Below, in pieces: positions 1 to 14,000 of a DNA stretch of 64,000 nucleotides. A program made the translations under genes and the position numbers. The stretch is from Orthonyx spaldingii (taxonomy: Eukaryota; Chordata; Aves; Passeriformes; Orthonychidae): the NCBI GenBank assembly GCA_013397795.1, contig VZTJ01000251.1, positions 1 through 64,000 of the forward strand. Direction: 5' to 3'. Below the pieces are notes generated by a model, which was not told the DNA's origin, did no database searches, and saw only the letters and a list, made by a program, of their open reading frames with translations. Every line of letters begins with the position of its first letter. The first letter of the stretch is position 1.

Positions 1-802
1 GGATTCCAAACCCCAACAATTATGGTACAAGAAGATTAGTGTTATATATTTCATTTAAGGTGATGTTTAGTTTCACACGTTGCTAATCCAGAGCGTTTAT
101 GCCCAATTAGATACTCAGGAGGTCTTATCACTTAAAGGTCTTTCAACTGGCTTCAGAAGAGTAATGTTCATTTTTTAGAATCTCTAAAATTAGAACCTAA
201 GTCATTACAAATCATACAAACTGTGAATCACAATCTCCATGACTGGAAGTTTCCAGATGTACAGGTGCTGAGTTCTTCTTCAGAGTTTTCTGAAGGGAAA
301 GGATATGTATTTTCTAGCTATATAGGGGTCTGCATTAAAAAGAGAGTACAGTATAGGAATGGTAGTGAATAGCACTGGTATTCAGTGCCATGCATTTGGC
401 ATAAATACGTAAAAATAAATAAGCCATGCATCCAGATCTTGCCTGAATTAGACACACAACCAATGCAACTACATAATGATAGTGTGACCTCAGATGACAT
501 TTTGTGCACAAAAACCAGTATATTAAAACAATATCTAAGGATGACTGAATTGCATTAAAACTAATACCTTTTGAAAAATATGATATTTCATCCATATTTT
601 GGGGGGTTTTGTCTTTTCATTCTCTTAACTGCTTGGGGGATTATTGATCTGATCTTGGATGAGATATATTGGCACTGATTTGCATGTGTGTGTAGCATTT
701 GCATCCTCTTTCAGATATGTGTCTTCCTCAGATATTTCATCAGACCAAATGACGAGAACTATACCATATTTTAAGCTGCCCTCCCGACTTTGCTTCAACA
801 AA
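1..802. other. AT-rich intergenic DNA, no gene seen
   Basis: I see no splice-bounded exon, RNA gene or recognisable repeat here. Open frames are short (below 90 codons) and overlap on the minus strand, as expected by chance in AT-rich DNA. Confidence 0.6.
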
Positions 803-1325
803 TGTTATGAATGGATGCTGTAATAAATGAATTTTGTTTGTTAATCAAATATTGCTAAACATTTGCTGAAGCCGTAATAAATGAATTTCGTTTGTTTACT
901 AATTAACCCTTGCTGAGCTGTAATCGTGCGTTAAGCCTTAGGCATCCTATTAAAATAAACAATGTATCACCCGCTGGTGCCACATGAAACAAAGGGGTCC
1001 CAGAAAGGGGAGGTAGTCCCAGGCGGAACACAAAAGGATGATGTGTGAGGAAGACGTCGGACCTTCATCCCTGTGACCACCCGAAGGCAGAAAACGACCC
1101 CCTAGCAACAGGCCGCGCAGGCGCAGAATACTCCACTAGAGACACACATCCCGGAAGTCAAGGAGTATAAGAACTGTAGCATTCAGGAGGGGGGCGCACG
1201 CCGTTGGTGGAGCGGTGACTCCCCGGCCCGCCCAGCGCTGGTTTTGCTTGCTGTCACTTGCTTAATAAATCAGTTTATTTTAATTGGCTTGGTTGAGATA
1301 AATTATTTTATCCACACTTATGACA
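803..1325 (+). mobile_element. Solo LTR of an endogenous retrovirus
   Basis: The segment begins TGTTATGA and ends with CTTATGACA, an imperfect inverted-terminus pair of the TG...CA type. It has LTR order: AT-rich U3, a TATA-like AGTATAAGAA at about 1164, a GC-rich stretch, then a polyadenylation signal AATAAA at 1264-1269 shortly before the end. Near its start a block of about 54 bp is directly duplicated; the copies begin near 818 and 872, each containing GTAATAAATGAATTT. No primer-binding site, gag, pol or env frame follows, so I read it as a solo LTR left by recombination. I could not find a convincing target-site duplication, so the exact ends and the family are uncertain. Confidence 0.6.
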
Positions 1326-4300
1326 GATGTGAGGTGTTTAAATAACTTTCTACCTCTGCCTAGGCCTATGGTAGTAGATAGTAACTTACTGAGGTGGCCT
1401 GTACCCCAAAACTCACTCTCATCCACAAGTTCTTTTAATAATGGCTGATTCAGTCTATTACAGAATGAATTATTTATTCAATAGACAAAAATTTAACAGA
1501 CAAGAGACTTAAAACAGATTATTACTACACAGGAAAAGGAACTATTAATATACAATCCACAATAAGGTACCATTCTTTTAATACAGCTAGTGAAAAAATA
1601 GTATGGATTAGGATTCAATGTATCTTACCATCCAATTGTTGAAGGAGCACACATAAGAATCCTTTTCCCTCAATTTCCAGAAAAGTAACCAAGAAGATGT
1701 GTCCAGCTTCAGGGAAAAGTCCTCCAACACATTCCCAGAGGGTGTGCAAGACAATTCTGACTTCATGAAAGTTTGTGGAACTTTTATAGTGTCAAAACAG
1801 GCCTTTTGTCACTGATATTTCATTTTTATCTCTCTCCACATCTGCTCTCCAGACTGAGGTGTTGATTCTGGGCAGACCTCTTGGCGCCAGGAGATGATCC
1901 CTGATGGGGTTCTTCCCCTCTGGGTTATCTGTCCCATCACCTTTGGTGGGGAGAGGGGTAGACGTCCTGTGACAAAAATCTCAATAAAAACAAAACCAGG
2001 ATCTGGCCTCCAGGCAGACAAGGACCACTCCTTGATTCCAGAGTACCTTTTCAAGAGCATGGTTTTTAAAGACGCTTTTCTCCTGTATGGACTGACAATC
2101 ATAAACTCGAAGCAGCTTTCCTTATGCCAAAATAGACGGGCATTACTCCTGTTGCAGAGAAAGATTAAGGTCATTGTCAAAGCAGAGGTTTGTGACACCT
2201 AGAAACGGCACACTATTTAGGGTATAACTAACATTAAATTGCCTTGAACCCAATATAAATGTAATTATAAGTGTAACCAATAGAAGCTTGGAAGTATTTT
2301 GTGCCATTGTGATAGACCAGACATACACAAAGCATATACTTTTTATGTATGTATCTAAGTAATGTGACCACCAGCAGGGGAAACAAGTATGCATACAGCA
2401 ACACACAGGAATCCAACTAAGAAAAAATTGATAAATACAAAGATAGATACAGAAGAGGTAGATGCAAAAGATTGCAGGAGGCAGAACATCTTTATCCATA
2501 CAAATGAAGAATGACTGACCAGAATCAAGGTAAGAAGTAAGAGAAGTAGATGAGATCCCTGTTTCAGGAGGCAGGCAAAGAGCATATTAACATCAGGCAG
2601 CAAGAGAAAGCGAAGGAAGAGGACAGACCCACATACGACCAGACTTCCCTTATGGAAGAGCTTGATAAAGCCTTATTGCCTCCATCTCCATAACCAAGAC
2701 TACCAAGAACTTAGCTGTCAGACTTCAAGGCATCAGTGTCACGTCACCACATACACAGTGGTGATTTGAGATATCTATCTATACTAAGGACAAATAGTTC
2801 TGCTTATGTATTGAAGATGATTAATATTGTTTAAGTATTAACAATTAGCACAAAATGAGCTGTTAACGAACGTATTTAATAAAGGCTTTTGAGTTTAAAA
2901 TTGGCCTGCTTTATCAGTCTGCTAAAAACTCCAATCATAATGATCTCCAATTCCCTACATATAAGCACATATTTAGTTGCAAGATTACACTCTTTTTAGC
3001 TTTAATGATCACAAAGTAAGAATATGAACAATTATCTTTTCTGCGTGCTAGGGCACTCAAATTAAATTTAACTCTTCATTGCTGTGAGGGTAGCATGTCT
3101 AAATCCTATCAGGACATGTGTCCCTTACTCAGTGAAAATTGTTAAGTAGAGGTAATTCATATAGCAGTGCAAGCATTTTAATGACCAGAAAGTGGAAAGC
3201 TGACCAAGGCTTATGTTATTACCACTGCAATAACCAAAGATATAAATTTTCAGTGTAATCTGACTGCTGAAATGTTGTTTTCAGGACACGTCCTTCTCTG
3301 GTGTAAGTGGCCAAGCTCCATGGTAGTCCATCAGACCCAGCTGAGGTACCGATGTCATGCATGAAAGTTAATATTTTGCAGTTTGGTCACCTCTCAAATA
3401 TTTGCTAGCAAAATGTACTCACTGAAAACCCTAGCAACTAATTTTCTGTCTGCCATTTCTAAGGTGTCACTTCTTACATATCTAGTATGGAATCTTCTGC
3501 TGCTGTCAACATATGCTCTATTTTTAATCAGCTCTCATTTTGCAAAAACACACTCTTTGGCATACTAGGAAATGTGCATCTCATTGTCCTTCAATGACTA
3601 GTATTTCACCTCCTCTTCCCATTCCACTGTGATTTGTCTGAAGACATTTTTCTTTTAACTTCTGTTCCTAAACTTCAAACAGAAATAGCAGTGACTGATT
3701 ACAGTAGCCTTGTATTTAATCAGTAGTGTTGTCCATTAACCCTAAGCATTTGACTTGCATATTCTTTAGTAAGATGCCACATCTTCTTCAGTATGACACC
3801 AGAAGGATATAATCTTTCTAGTGTGCATCAGATGCAATTTTTATTAGATTTGTGGGCTTATGCTGTAACTGAAAGCCCTGTTTGTCTGAATGTTTGGCTT
3901 ACTATTTTTGTGTGTTTACCTGACAAATTGCTCAAGCATGTCTCTAACACTGCATACAGTTGATAGTTTTTGTCATTTTCATTTTTAAAAATCTAAAAAT
4001 TAAAATTATACCCCACCAGATATTAGGAAATTGACAATATCTTAAAATCTTAATAATGCTCTCAAGGTTCAATTAAAAGTACACCTGTGACTTGGTAGGC
4101 TGAAATAGAATGATGTCATAAAAGATCCCAATATAAGGTTTCTGTGAAGTGGAGATTAGAACCAGTTTTGCAATAGTAGGCAAAAGAGAGTTTGTTTGAG
4201 TTTATAAGCTGATTACTCTGCTTCCTTGCTTAGACTAAACGGCTCTGGTTTTCCCATTTCAAACTCCATTGATAGTGCAGTGAATTTTCAATGCCTAAAA

Positions 4301-5530
4301 TAACGTATTAGTATATGTTCAATTAGGAATACACTTGGCATCTCTGATCATGCATTGATCATAATTTCTGTGAGACTTGATAGGTGTTTGTGGATCTAAA
4401 ACTTACGACTTTGAAAGACACTGGTATTTTGTCTGGTCCTTGGTCCCAGTGGGAGTCAGGGACTGACTAAGATTACTGTCTACTGTCTTGTTAAAGCCTC
4501 CTCTGCTTTTCTGGACAATCCTATGTAATATAACATACAAGAGAAAGTCTAGGCAATAACACTACATTATTTAAATCCCTGAGGATTCACATATGTTCTT
4601 CTAATCTCATCACATGCCAGGGTAGGCAACTGAGTCCCTCATAGGTACTTCTTTTTCTGATCCCAGGGACACCAGGTCTCAGATACCATGCCTGCTCTAT
4701 TACCTACTCCCTCTTCTGGGGCTTATACACATTGCTAAGATGCCTCATTTTTTCAGTTTACAGACCTACCACAACACTCCTCTATAGAAGAAATGCTTCT
4801 ATTTGTATATAGCTCCTTTAAAAACATCCTTCAAACAAGACAGCTTCCCGTGAAAGGCATAGTAGCATCATAACTTCTAATAGCATCGTTACAAATGTTC
4901 TTAATAAAGTAAGCAAGTAGAGTTGGGGCAGGAGGTTGTTAGGGTGGGTACTGAACACACTTGCATCATAATCATTCTTAAATTCCTTGTGTTTGCAAGG
5001 CTGCAGGCATTAGAGACAATCTTCTGATGGAAGAGCTTTCTGTCCATAAGCAGCTTTATTAGTTTCTTTGGGCATGGAAATATTCTGAGATTGAAGCACA
5101 AGACCTCCACTCCATCTGCCTATGCAATTTATGTCACATAAAATTTCTTCCTCCCACCTGGGTGACTTAAAGTGATGCTTTTGCAGAGTGAAATGTCTTC
5201 GCCTGTTAAGCAAAATATTTTAAATAGTTTGCACACTGACAAAATGCTTAACAGAAATATTTGAATGGGAAAATAAAAGTGGCTCATTACCGGCTCTTGA
5301 CCGAAAACAGACATGACCGTAATTAATCACTGCAGGGTGACATTATGTTTCATGTGGCTGATCTCCTCCGCAGTCTTTGAGAAAGCTTAACAATTACCAA
5401 ATGTAGATAACAGCATGTTGTGGTTTCCTCTTTTGTGTTCTGCACCTTTAGCATTGTTTACAATTTTATACTGTTTATTCTATCAGCAGAATAGCTTAAT
5501 TGGCTCTTACATGTGTCCTCTTTGTACAAG
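1326..5530. other. Intergenic DNA without recognisable gene
   Basis: Mostly AT-rich, unremarkable sequence. Around 1809-2202 both strands are open for 100-130 codons, in a slightly GC-richer patch. Neither translation resembles a known family and no splice sites frame it, so it may be an old retroelement fragment. Nothing else is supportable. Confidence 0.5.
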
Positions 5531-5539
5531 TAAGTATTC

Positions 5540-5870
5540 TTAGGTATGTTTATCAAGACTGGATTTATGCAGTCCATTAGGAAGATTGCCCCAGCCTGGA
5601 TCCCCCATGGGGCCACAAGTCCTGCCAGCAAACCTGTGCCAGTGTGGGCTCCTCTGCCTGCAGGGCTGCAGGGCCTGCCAGGAGCCTGCTCAAGCATGGG
5701 GTGTCCACTGGGTCACAGTCTTCTTTGGACATCCACGTGCTGCAGGCCTGGAGGTCTCCATGGGTTGCAGGCAGATCTCTGTTCCACCATGGACCTCCAC
5801 AGGTTGCAGGTATCTGCCTCACCATGGTCTTCATGATGGGCTACAGAGGAATGTTCTCACAGAAGCCACC
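5540..5870. repeat. GC-rich CCATGG/TGCAGG imperfect repeat, probably retroelement-derived
   Basis: A GC-rich island in AT-rich surroundings. The motif CCATGG followed by a pyrimidine-rich spacer and GGTTGCAGG recurs at roughly 35-50 bp spacing between about 5735 and 5850, with related copies such as GGGCTGCAGGGCCTGCC further left. All frames on both strands stay open for 80-130 codons, which is a by-product of the composition. The pattern resembles moderately repetitive ERV-derived internal sequence known from bird genomes, but the family assignment is from memory and weak. Confidence 0.4.
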
Positions 5871-6409
5871 AACCCTGTAGTCCCCGTAGCACCAAACCCT
5901 TGCCGAGTAAACCCAACACAAACTGTACTAAAGAGCTGTCACTTACCCACCTCCCTTTACATCCTCTTAGCAGCACCACTGCTTTGAACTCATTAGTGAC
6001 ACGCATGTTGTTTGCAAAGACTGTTAACTCCTGCTATAGATTTTGATCTTAAATATTTATTTTAGTAAGAGATGAGCTTATTCCTTGTCACTTTTGTTAA
6101 GTTTTCTGATAGAACACAGTAAAACATACAAAAAGGTGTCTTTCACAAGTATTAGAATAGCATGAGGATTGAAGGTTCAGCACTGCAGTGTGCTAAGTTT
6201 CTTGTAAAGTGCATTATAATAACAGGACAACAAACACAGAGCAATTATCCTGTCCTGCTAGAGTAGCCATGATGACTAATAAATTCCTTATATCTTTCTG
6301 TGAAACAACTTTCAAAGTTTCTAAAAAAATTTTTAAGCAAAATTTCTAATCTTATATGTTGATTTGAACAAAAAATGGAAAATTTAATCCTTGCTTCCAA
6401 TATGTGAGT
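5871..6409. other. Intergenic spacer, no gene seen
   Basis: AT-rich sequence between two GC-richer, repeat-like blocks. No coding or RNA feature is visible. Confidence 0.5.
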
Positions 6410-8055
6410 TTATTTCTGCAGTTGGGTGCCCACGTTGGCTTCTTTGTTTCTTCTTTTGGAGGGCAGGGAGGAAGGGAGCGGAGCCCCAGGGGTGGCCCTT
6501 CCATGGGCCCTGCTTGACAGGGATAGGTCCTCTCGGGTTTCAGGGAGCGGACGTGCTCCCAGAGACTAAATAGAAAAAGGTAACGACTCTGCGAATTAAC
6601 ATGTTCCAAGATATATAAGAGAGTGAAGGGGAGGAGTCAGCTCTCTTACCCCACTCCCCCACCTTTGGGTCGGGGGGCGGCCAGCTGCCAGCGCCGCGGC
6701 CCAGCCACGTGGGAGCGACCCGCGCCATGTGGCACGGGACTGCACTGGCCCCACAGCAGCCCCGGGACCAGCATGGGCCAGGACCGGGACTGGGGTCGGC
6801 GAGGCATATGCAGGCGGGCAGCCCCGCTCTCCCAGACCAGCAGGCTGGGGCCGCTGGCTCCCCCTGTGCCCAGCTATGTCCTCCCCGTTCCTCGTCATGC
6901 TTGCTTCGACAGTGTGCAACCAAGATAAACTGTCTGCCGATAAAGGAACCGAGACCTACACCCCAGATGGGACCAGCTGTGGGCTGATGGACTCTGAAAA
7001 CAACTGCAACCTACAGAACCACAACAGCGGCAAAAGCCCGGAGCCAGAGCACGGAAGCCTGAAGCCATGGTGCTGGGGCCACCCAGAGGTATCAGCACTG
7101 CTGAAACTATGTGAAGTTAAACCATGGGACGCATGGAACTTTTGAACAGGCGACAGAAAACATGACAGCATCCCTCCAGTGTGGAACTGGAGCTGAACTA
7201 ACTTTTCATCATTAAAAACTCCGCAGAAGTTTTAGACTGGTAAAATTATTTGACATTGGTGTTGGGGGTGGGTGTTGGTTCTTGTTTTTGTTTGGTTTGG
7301 GATTGCCTTTTCCCCTTTTAGATAGAAAAGAAACAGAGCTAGAAAGCACATGGAAAAAACAAGATGGCGGCCACCAGGATTAGTACAGAGGGAGGAGGGG
7401 CGTTTATGGAGTTGGAACTGGGGTTTTTTTCTGTAAGCAGTGGTAGAAACTAAGCATTTTAATTCATTAAGTGCTTGGGGGGATACAAGAATTATTTAGA
7501 GCCTGTGAGAAGAGTTGCTCACTATAAAGCGAGCAGATACAGAAAAGCTTAGTAAAGGACTTAAGTAAAAAAGGAAAGGAGAGAACTCTTGCTTCCAGTG
7601 ACAAAAAAAAGAGAACTGCTTCCAATTTAAAGTAATGTATCCTTAAAAGGCACACCCCATGTAACTAGTGACCCACAGAGAAACGGTTCTGGGAAGACTG
7701 CTTTTACCAGTGGGAAGGACACATGGCAGCGAATTTGGGCAGGATTGCTGCCTCGTGAAAGTTAAAACCACGCTGAAGAGAGCTTGTAAAAACTGTGCCC
7801 TGTAAAAGGGAATCCGTAGAATACAACAAAAGAAAGTACCTCCCTTACTCTGCATCCCTGCGTGTTCAGTGGGAAAGATGGGAAGGTGGGAGGAAGGAAG
7901 AGACTGTTGTTTCTTTTAAAGGTTTATTTTACTCTTATTGTTCCCTTTTTAATCCTGTTAATAAAACTGCATAAGTTTAACCCAAACCTTGTTTTTGCTG
8001 TAAAATTATTTCTCCCACAACTCTTTGTTCTCAGTCGTGAGTACTCAAAGTAATA
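6410..8055 (+). mobile_element. Retroelement-like transcription unit, possibly non-autonomous LTR element
   Basis: A block with different composition from its surroundings. A TATA-like ATATATAAGA lies at 6611-6620, followed by a GC-rich stretch to about 7100. A T/G-rich and then purine-rich stretch contains AAGATGGCGGCC near 7362. The block finishes in an AT-rich part with a polyadenylation signal AATAAA near 7961. One frame stays open for 138 codons (6729-7145), but it matches no family I know and the opposite strand is equally open. The layout fits an LTR-type repeat with degenerate internal sequence, or an old retroposed transcript. Family, boundaries and orientation are inference. Confidence 0.4.
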
Positions 8056-11000
8056 TTTCCCTGTGAGTTATTATTATTTGCAAAAACCCACGGCAACTTC
8101 CTCTGTCATGAATAAATGCTGGGAAAAAATGAACCACTAGTGGGGAAAATGTGTTGCCTTTTTCCTTCAACAAATTCAGTGCTTCTTTTAGTATTTTTAG
8201 GTGTTAATACTATGGGAATAAAAATTATTCCATTTTCCCTCACTGCTTCTCTGGAAAGAGCATATTCTTCAGCACCTGAGCTTTAGTTCTAATATCTCAT
8301 ATTTCTCTTACTCATTTCTGCCCAGGATGCCAGCTACTTTGTCCTACATTTTGGAAAGAAAGCAATTATTAACCTCATCAGTGAAGGTGTACAGATCTTA
8401 CACTTTGCTCGAAGATTTAAGAGATGTATGGGACACATTCCTCTGGAGTTAGGTGTTGCAGAAATGACAAATTCATGTCACTAAGTGCTCTTAGCGCCAT
8501 ATTTCTAGCCCACCAATTTTATTGCTCCCTGGATGCATTACTATTTTTAGCTATTAATTCAAGCTACTCTCTCAGGTGAAACTCCCTCTGGAAGTTTCAC
8601 AATTCTGCTAAATAGAGAGAATAGAGACCCTGGTTTTGAGATGTATTCCCCTTTGTCTTTGAAAAGGAAGCAATACTATATGTTCTTTGTTTTTTCTGAG
8701 TATTTTCTTATATTCCCTAAATATAAACATTTATTATACTTCATGTGGTACCTCACTGCTATAACTAGTGTTTAAAAAAAAATCAGAGCTTAGTCTGAAA
8801 CTGATTGTTTTCAGCATCCTCTAAAAGTACACCTGCTTTTTGCAGTGAGGCAATGACACAAGGCCACAAGTTCCCTTTCAACAGGACACATAGCAGAGTG
8901 ACTTTTAAATGTCTGATAAGAATTTAATAATCCAAGCAGAAAATTAATCACATGTTACCAGAAAAATGGACACGAAAGTAAAGATTAGATTTGTCAGTTC
9001 AAGACAAGAAAAACTGAAAGCAAACCATATAATAATTTGTGTTCTTTAGACCCTTTAAATGTTGGTGTTTTTAACAGTCATGGGCAATACCTTAGATTGT
9101 TAACATCAACAGGCAGGAGATAACCATAGACATAAAGGGTGAATGTCCAAAACTAACCTTCTGAATTCTCAAGACCAGCTCTGCTATTTGCTAGCTACAA
9201 CCTTTATGGGCTTGTTGTAAAGCATGGAAGCACTCTGCATTAAAAAGAAGTGACATGACTAAATCCTGCAATGTTGAAAGATATATGCCATACCACAAGG
9301 CAAACTCCTCAGTTTAGAGGTAGATCACATGTGTTTCTACATATACTTAGATGAAGAAAAACAGGTTTGCAAAATAGGAAAAAGGGGAAATTCCTTGAAA
9401 ATGCACTCAAGAAAGCACCTAAAGGTGCTTGGGGATTTGGCCACTGACACTCAAAATCAGTAACCACAACACCAGAAAGGCACAAAATCAACACTTTTCC
9501 TCCAGCTCTCCAGAATTAACAGCAATCTTCCCAATGAGAAGAAAGTCAAGACTGGGTGAATGTTACATGGGGAATGAGTGTGTATGTGAAGTTATTAATG
9601 ACGATAATGCTACCACCACCACCAGTTTTTAAAACCTCAGTACCAACACCCACAGGTTTTGTTCATCATGCTCATGACAGTAATACATGAAAGTAAATCA
9701 GAAATAGAATATCTAATAAAAATGCATTACTAGGTTAGGTATATAGAAGCTTCTGTAAGACACAAACCTACCATAAACCACTGAAAGTTTAACCAGTCGA
9801 CCAACAATTAAAACAAATATTTGATGAATCACAACTCGTTTTTTCAGTATCACTTAGAAAGACTCCCTAATATTTGAACATACCAAACAAGATAATCAAT
9901 ACTGAAATATAAGGACAGAGTAAACACAAATAAATATTGAAGTCAAGATGGAATGCCACAGATGTGAAGTGTCTTGTACCAAGCTTTGCTTGCAACACTT
10001 CAGAGCAGGATCAATTAAATGAGGTGCAGAAAGCTACCAAATCTTTTCTCCAGTGAAAATAATTATACACACTATGAGGGAGTGTTGAATTGTACTCACA
10101 TTGTTGTTCTAAGATAAAGTTGTCATTGACATTTGCAGTCAACATCCTGCACTGCCTCAAGGCAAGGTTCTCCTCTCCTGCAAATCTAAAGGAAATTTTG
10201 CCATTGATCCCAGTGGAACTAAAAGCAAATGCAGAGAATGAAAAAAGACACAGCAAAATAAAAACATCTTCATCACCAATGTATTTTTGCAGCCCTCACT
10301 GACACTCAAGGTCTGCCTATATATTGTGTCACTGTTTGGTTTAACTGTATGAGATGAATGAGTATCTGTTTAAGTTTAAACCATTTAAGTATCATGAAAT
10401 CCTATTTGTATTTCTAAACTGACACCACACACTGTTTGGAAGCCTTTACATGTAGTTCAGAATTGCTAAATGTATTCAATGTGATTGCTAGTCAGTTCTG
10501 TGGGTGCTTGAAGAAACTTAGTCACCTTCAGTTGTCTTAGAATCTGTACAGCCTGCAGACACTTCATCATGTGTGGTTACAAACTTGGTTTGCACCTACC
10601 ATACTCTACTCTCTACCAAGAGAGACTCTCCTTCCAGCTGATTATAATAAAGTGCTGAGCTGTATTTGGATTTTAACTATTTTCCTGTATGGAAAGCCTA
10701 TGTGACTTGGCAATTACCATGATCCTAAGAATCCATCACGTCTCTTCACAGCTCAGTTCAAGCGTGTGTAGGACTGGCTCCTGGGTCACATGCAGCTCTG
10801 GGAAATTCAAATGTACTTGTGCTGGAGTTGCACATAGTGATGGCAGCAAGGTGATAGGACAGGGTTGCTGGATGATCACCTATGAAAGCAAGTGAGTCAT
10901 CAGGGAATGCCAAAGGCAGCAGTTCTTCATTGCCTTGATGTCTAGCTGAATATACAACTATGCCTCCGTGAAGAACTGCTGCCATTTTCTGCTTACAAAT

Positions 11001-14000
11001 AACTGCCATGGCCTATGCTTAGTGGTAGGTGCTATGTGTTTTGTGGATCTAGGAAGACTTGGATATGCACTTTTAGTCTGGATAAGTGTAGTGGAATACA
11101 TTTCTTTGGCCTTGGAGCTGTAGGAAAACAGCTGTAATAATTTTGTTTTGCTCAAGAGGAGGAACAAAGAAGTTTATCTAAGTGTCCATATAAATGCTCT
11201 GCATGAAATCCAGCTGAAGTGTCTTCCATCACACATGGTTGGAAAAGCACCAGAGAGACAAGCTGCTCTAACAAAACATGAATTTTGGGTACCATATTTT
11301 TGTTGGAATTAAAAATCAGATTCTTCAACACCTGTAAAAGTCTCAATAATTACAAAAGAATTGTGGAGATTTAAATGAGCTAGCAGTAAGACAATAAAGA
11401 AAATAAACAGCTAGCTCAACATTTACAGCTTCATAAACTTGTGATCACCCCTCAGCTGGTACCATTTCAGGCACAGAACACACCAGTATCACTGAGACGC
11501 TTTTAAACTATTTTAACCAAAAAACTACATGTTCAAAACACTATCAGAGCAACAAAAAGACATTATTTAGCTCATGGAATTGTCCTCTAACATTTTGAAC
11601 ATGAAATTCTGGTTACAGTTTGTTTTGTTCTAAGAAGTAGAAGCACTGAAATCAGTGGCATAGACAGACACCCTGACTTGGCCATACAGCACGGGTAACA
11701 GTAAAGCTATCTCCAATCAGTTTGGGGGGGTTTAATACAGAATGCTCTGTCACACATCTGAAAAGGAGGAGTGACCAGAACTCTAAGTATATGTGGAAGT
11801 GTTTTCCATCTGGAAATCAAAGCAACAGTGTATTTTATCCGAAGTGTAAGCCTGTTCTGGTTCTAAGGTTCCATGCTTCAGTTTTTGCTCTTATAATGCC
11901 TTCTGCATAATAAATTGAAATACATCTAAGTGTATGGCAAGTTATAAATACGCAATCAGACAGGACAGAATCTGGCTCTTTCGGATTCTCATCCTTCCAG
12001 TTACAAACCCATCTTTCTAAGGTTAATTCTGTTCTCAGATATCAAAGAGCTAGAGTGTGAGTGATTGCTGGGATGCCTGTGAGGGTCCTCTTCCTGTTCC
12101 AACAGCCAGATAACAAGGATCACATAGGGACATCAGTGTAATGGTGAATGTGAATGGGACAACCAAAACTGTCTCAGGGGCTGTTTGTCCAAGACTGATA
12201 ATGCTAAAGATTAAGATAACAATCAGATGGATTAAACCGTAATCAGGCAATTAACAGAGACTTTGGTGGGGAAAAAAAATCACCCTGAAAACCACTATAA
12301 AAACAGCAGAAACATTTGCAGCAGTGGAGAAGGCAGCTGCTGGTGCCGGGGCAGACAGAGCAGCCTCACTGCAGGGCACTGCTGGGCATTTGCACCCAAT
12401 TTCTGTGAAGGACACAGGGGAGGCAACCCGCATTGGCATGTGCCTACAGGAGCTTGCAGGGGGCTTCCTCAGTGGCTTGTGGGTCTGGGCTGCAGGGGTG
12501 AAAGAGGCGAAGGTACAGTTGGAGCACTTTGTCCCACACAGTGATACTCAGGAAACAGAACATGGGCTTGTGACCTTCATACCAAATCATCCATTTAACT
12601 GGGGGAGAAGGGCAGCATACCTAGATGTCATCATAACTTTTGGGGATTATAAATGGGTCTACAATAATTTTTAAGTGGCTGTCAGTATTTTGAAAGCATT
12701 TAGGATCAGTTTACCTATTATATTGCTGACACTGATCCTGAATGCATAGTTAATTGCCAATTAATTTCAGGTCACTAAATATGGTGGAACACTTAGATCC
12801 TGTTTTGACAGAAGGGATTTGAACATTTCTAGAGTGCCAGAGTAGTGGATGATTAGAAACAGAAATCAAGCAACTTTTGCTTGAAAGCGTATACCTGAAA
12901 GACCAAAATGTTTCTTGTAGTGACAGTAAGACTCATCTGTGTTAGGAGGCTTTCATAACTTTTATGTAGACATATTCTTTCTGCCATGGTCCCAAGACCT
13001 CCAAACCCCTCTATAGTTTCTCATTGTAATCCTCCTTTGCAATATTGAACTAGGAGCCTAAGCCATATATTCATGGCTGATCAGACTGGTGAAAAATCTG
13101 TCAAGAGCAGTTGTGATATAGCTGATTCCATTGCCTACCTGCAGCATTATTTGCTTTCAAGCATTGTGAGTCAAGCTGCACCCTAGGGTTCATTATTCCA
13201 TGATGTGGTCACCCTGTGTGAAGCACATATCTGCTACCAAAGATTGTCATGCCAGCTCTGTACATTGCTTTGATGTGTTGTGATACTAAGAGTATATAAG
13301 TGTAGCCAAGGCAACAACTGAAAACCAAAAGGTTTTTTATTGTAAAAACACTGAAAAGAGGATGTGTAACAGTTGGCGATTTAATCAAGTTGACTGACTA
13401 GGGAAAATTGCAGTTACAGAGAATTCAGCAGAATTGTCTGCTTTTGGAGACAGTTGCTACCTTGGTTGACATCTAACCAAATTTTAGCACTGGGTCTAAA
13501 ATTGGATTACACTAGGAGAAACTTCCTGGCTGCTTCCAAGTTTGGTAGTGACCTTCAACGACCCCTGAGGAAACCTGCCTGTTCTTCCTTGACCTCTAGC
13601 TTACATGAAGTCTTACAAAAACTGCTTCAGATTATGCAGCAATGTCCTTTGGTGACACCAAGAAGACCTGGTAAGGCTGGACCAGAACAGCAGTGACATC
13701 AGAACCCTGCTGCTTTATCTCAGCACAGATACTGACTTCAGAAACTCTCTACCATTTTCCCTGGAAAAACCTCTGAGTACTGACCGAAGATACTACATTG
13801 GAAGACCTTTTACCTATGTTGGGCATGTCACCCAGCTACCAACCAGTTTCTGCTGACTATCCAGCAAGTGTCTGACCCATTCCAAAGATAAGATACAACC
13901 AGCATCTTGCCATGCTATTTAAGAGTGTATAGTAATGTATTTTGAAAGAACATGATGGTAATTTTGTAATATGTTACATACTTCCTCCAGAAACAAGAAG

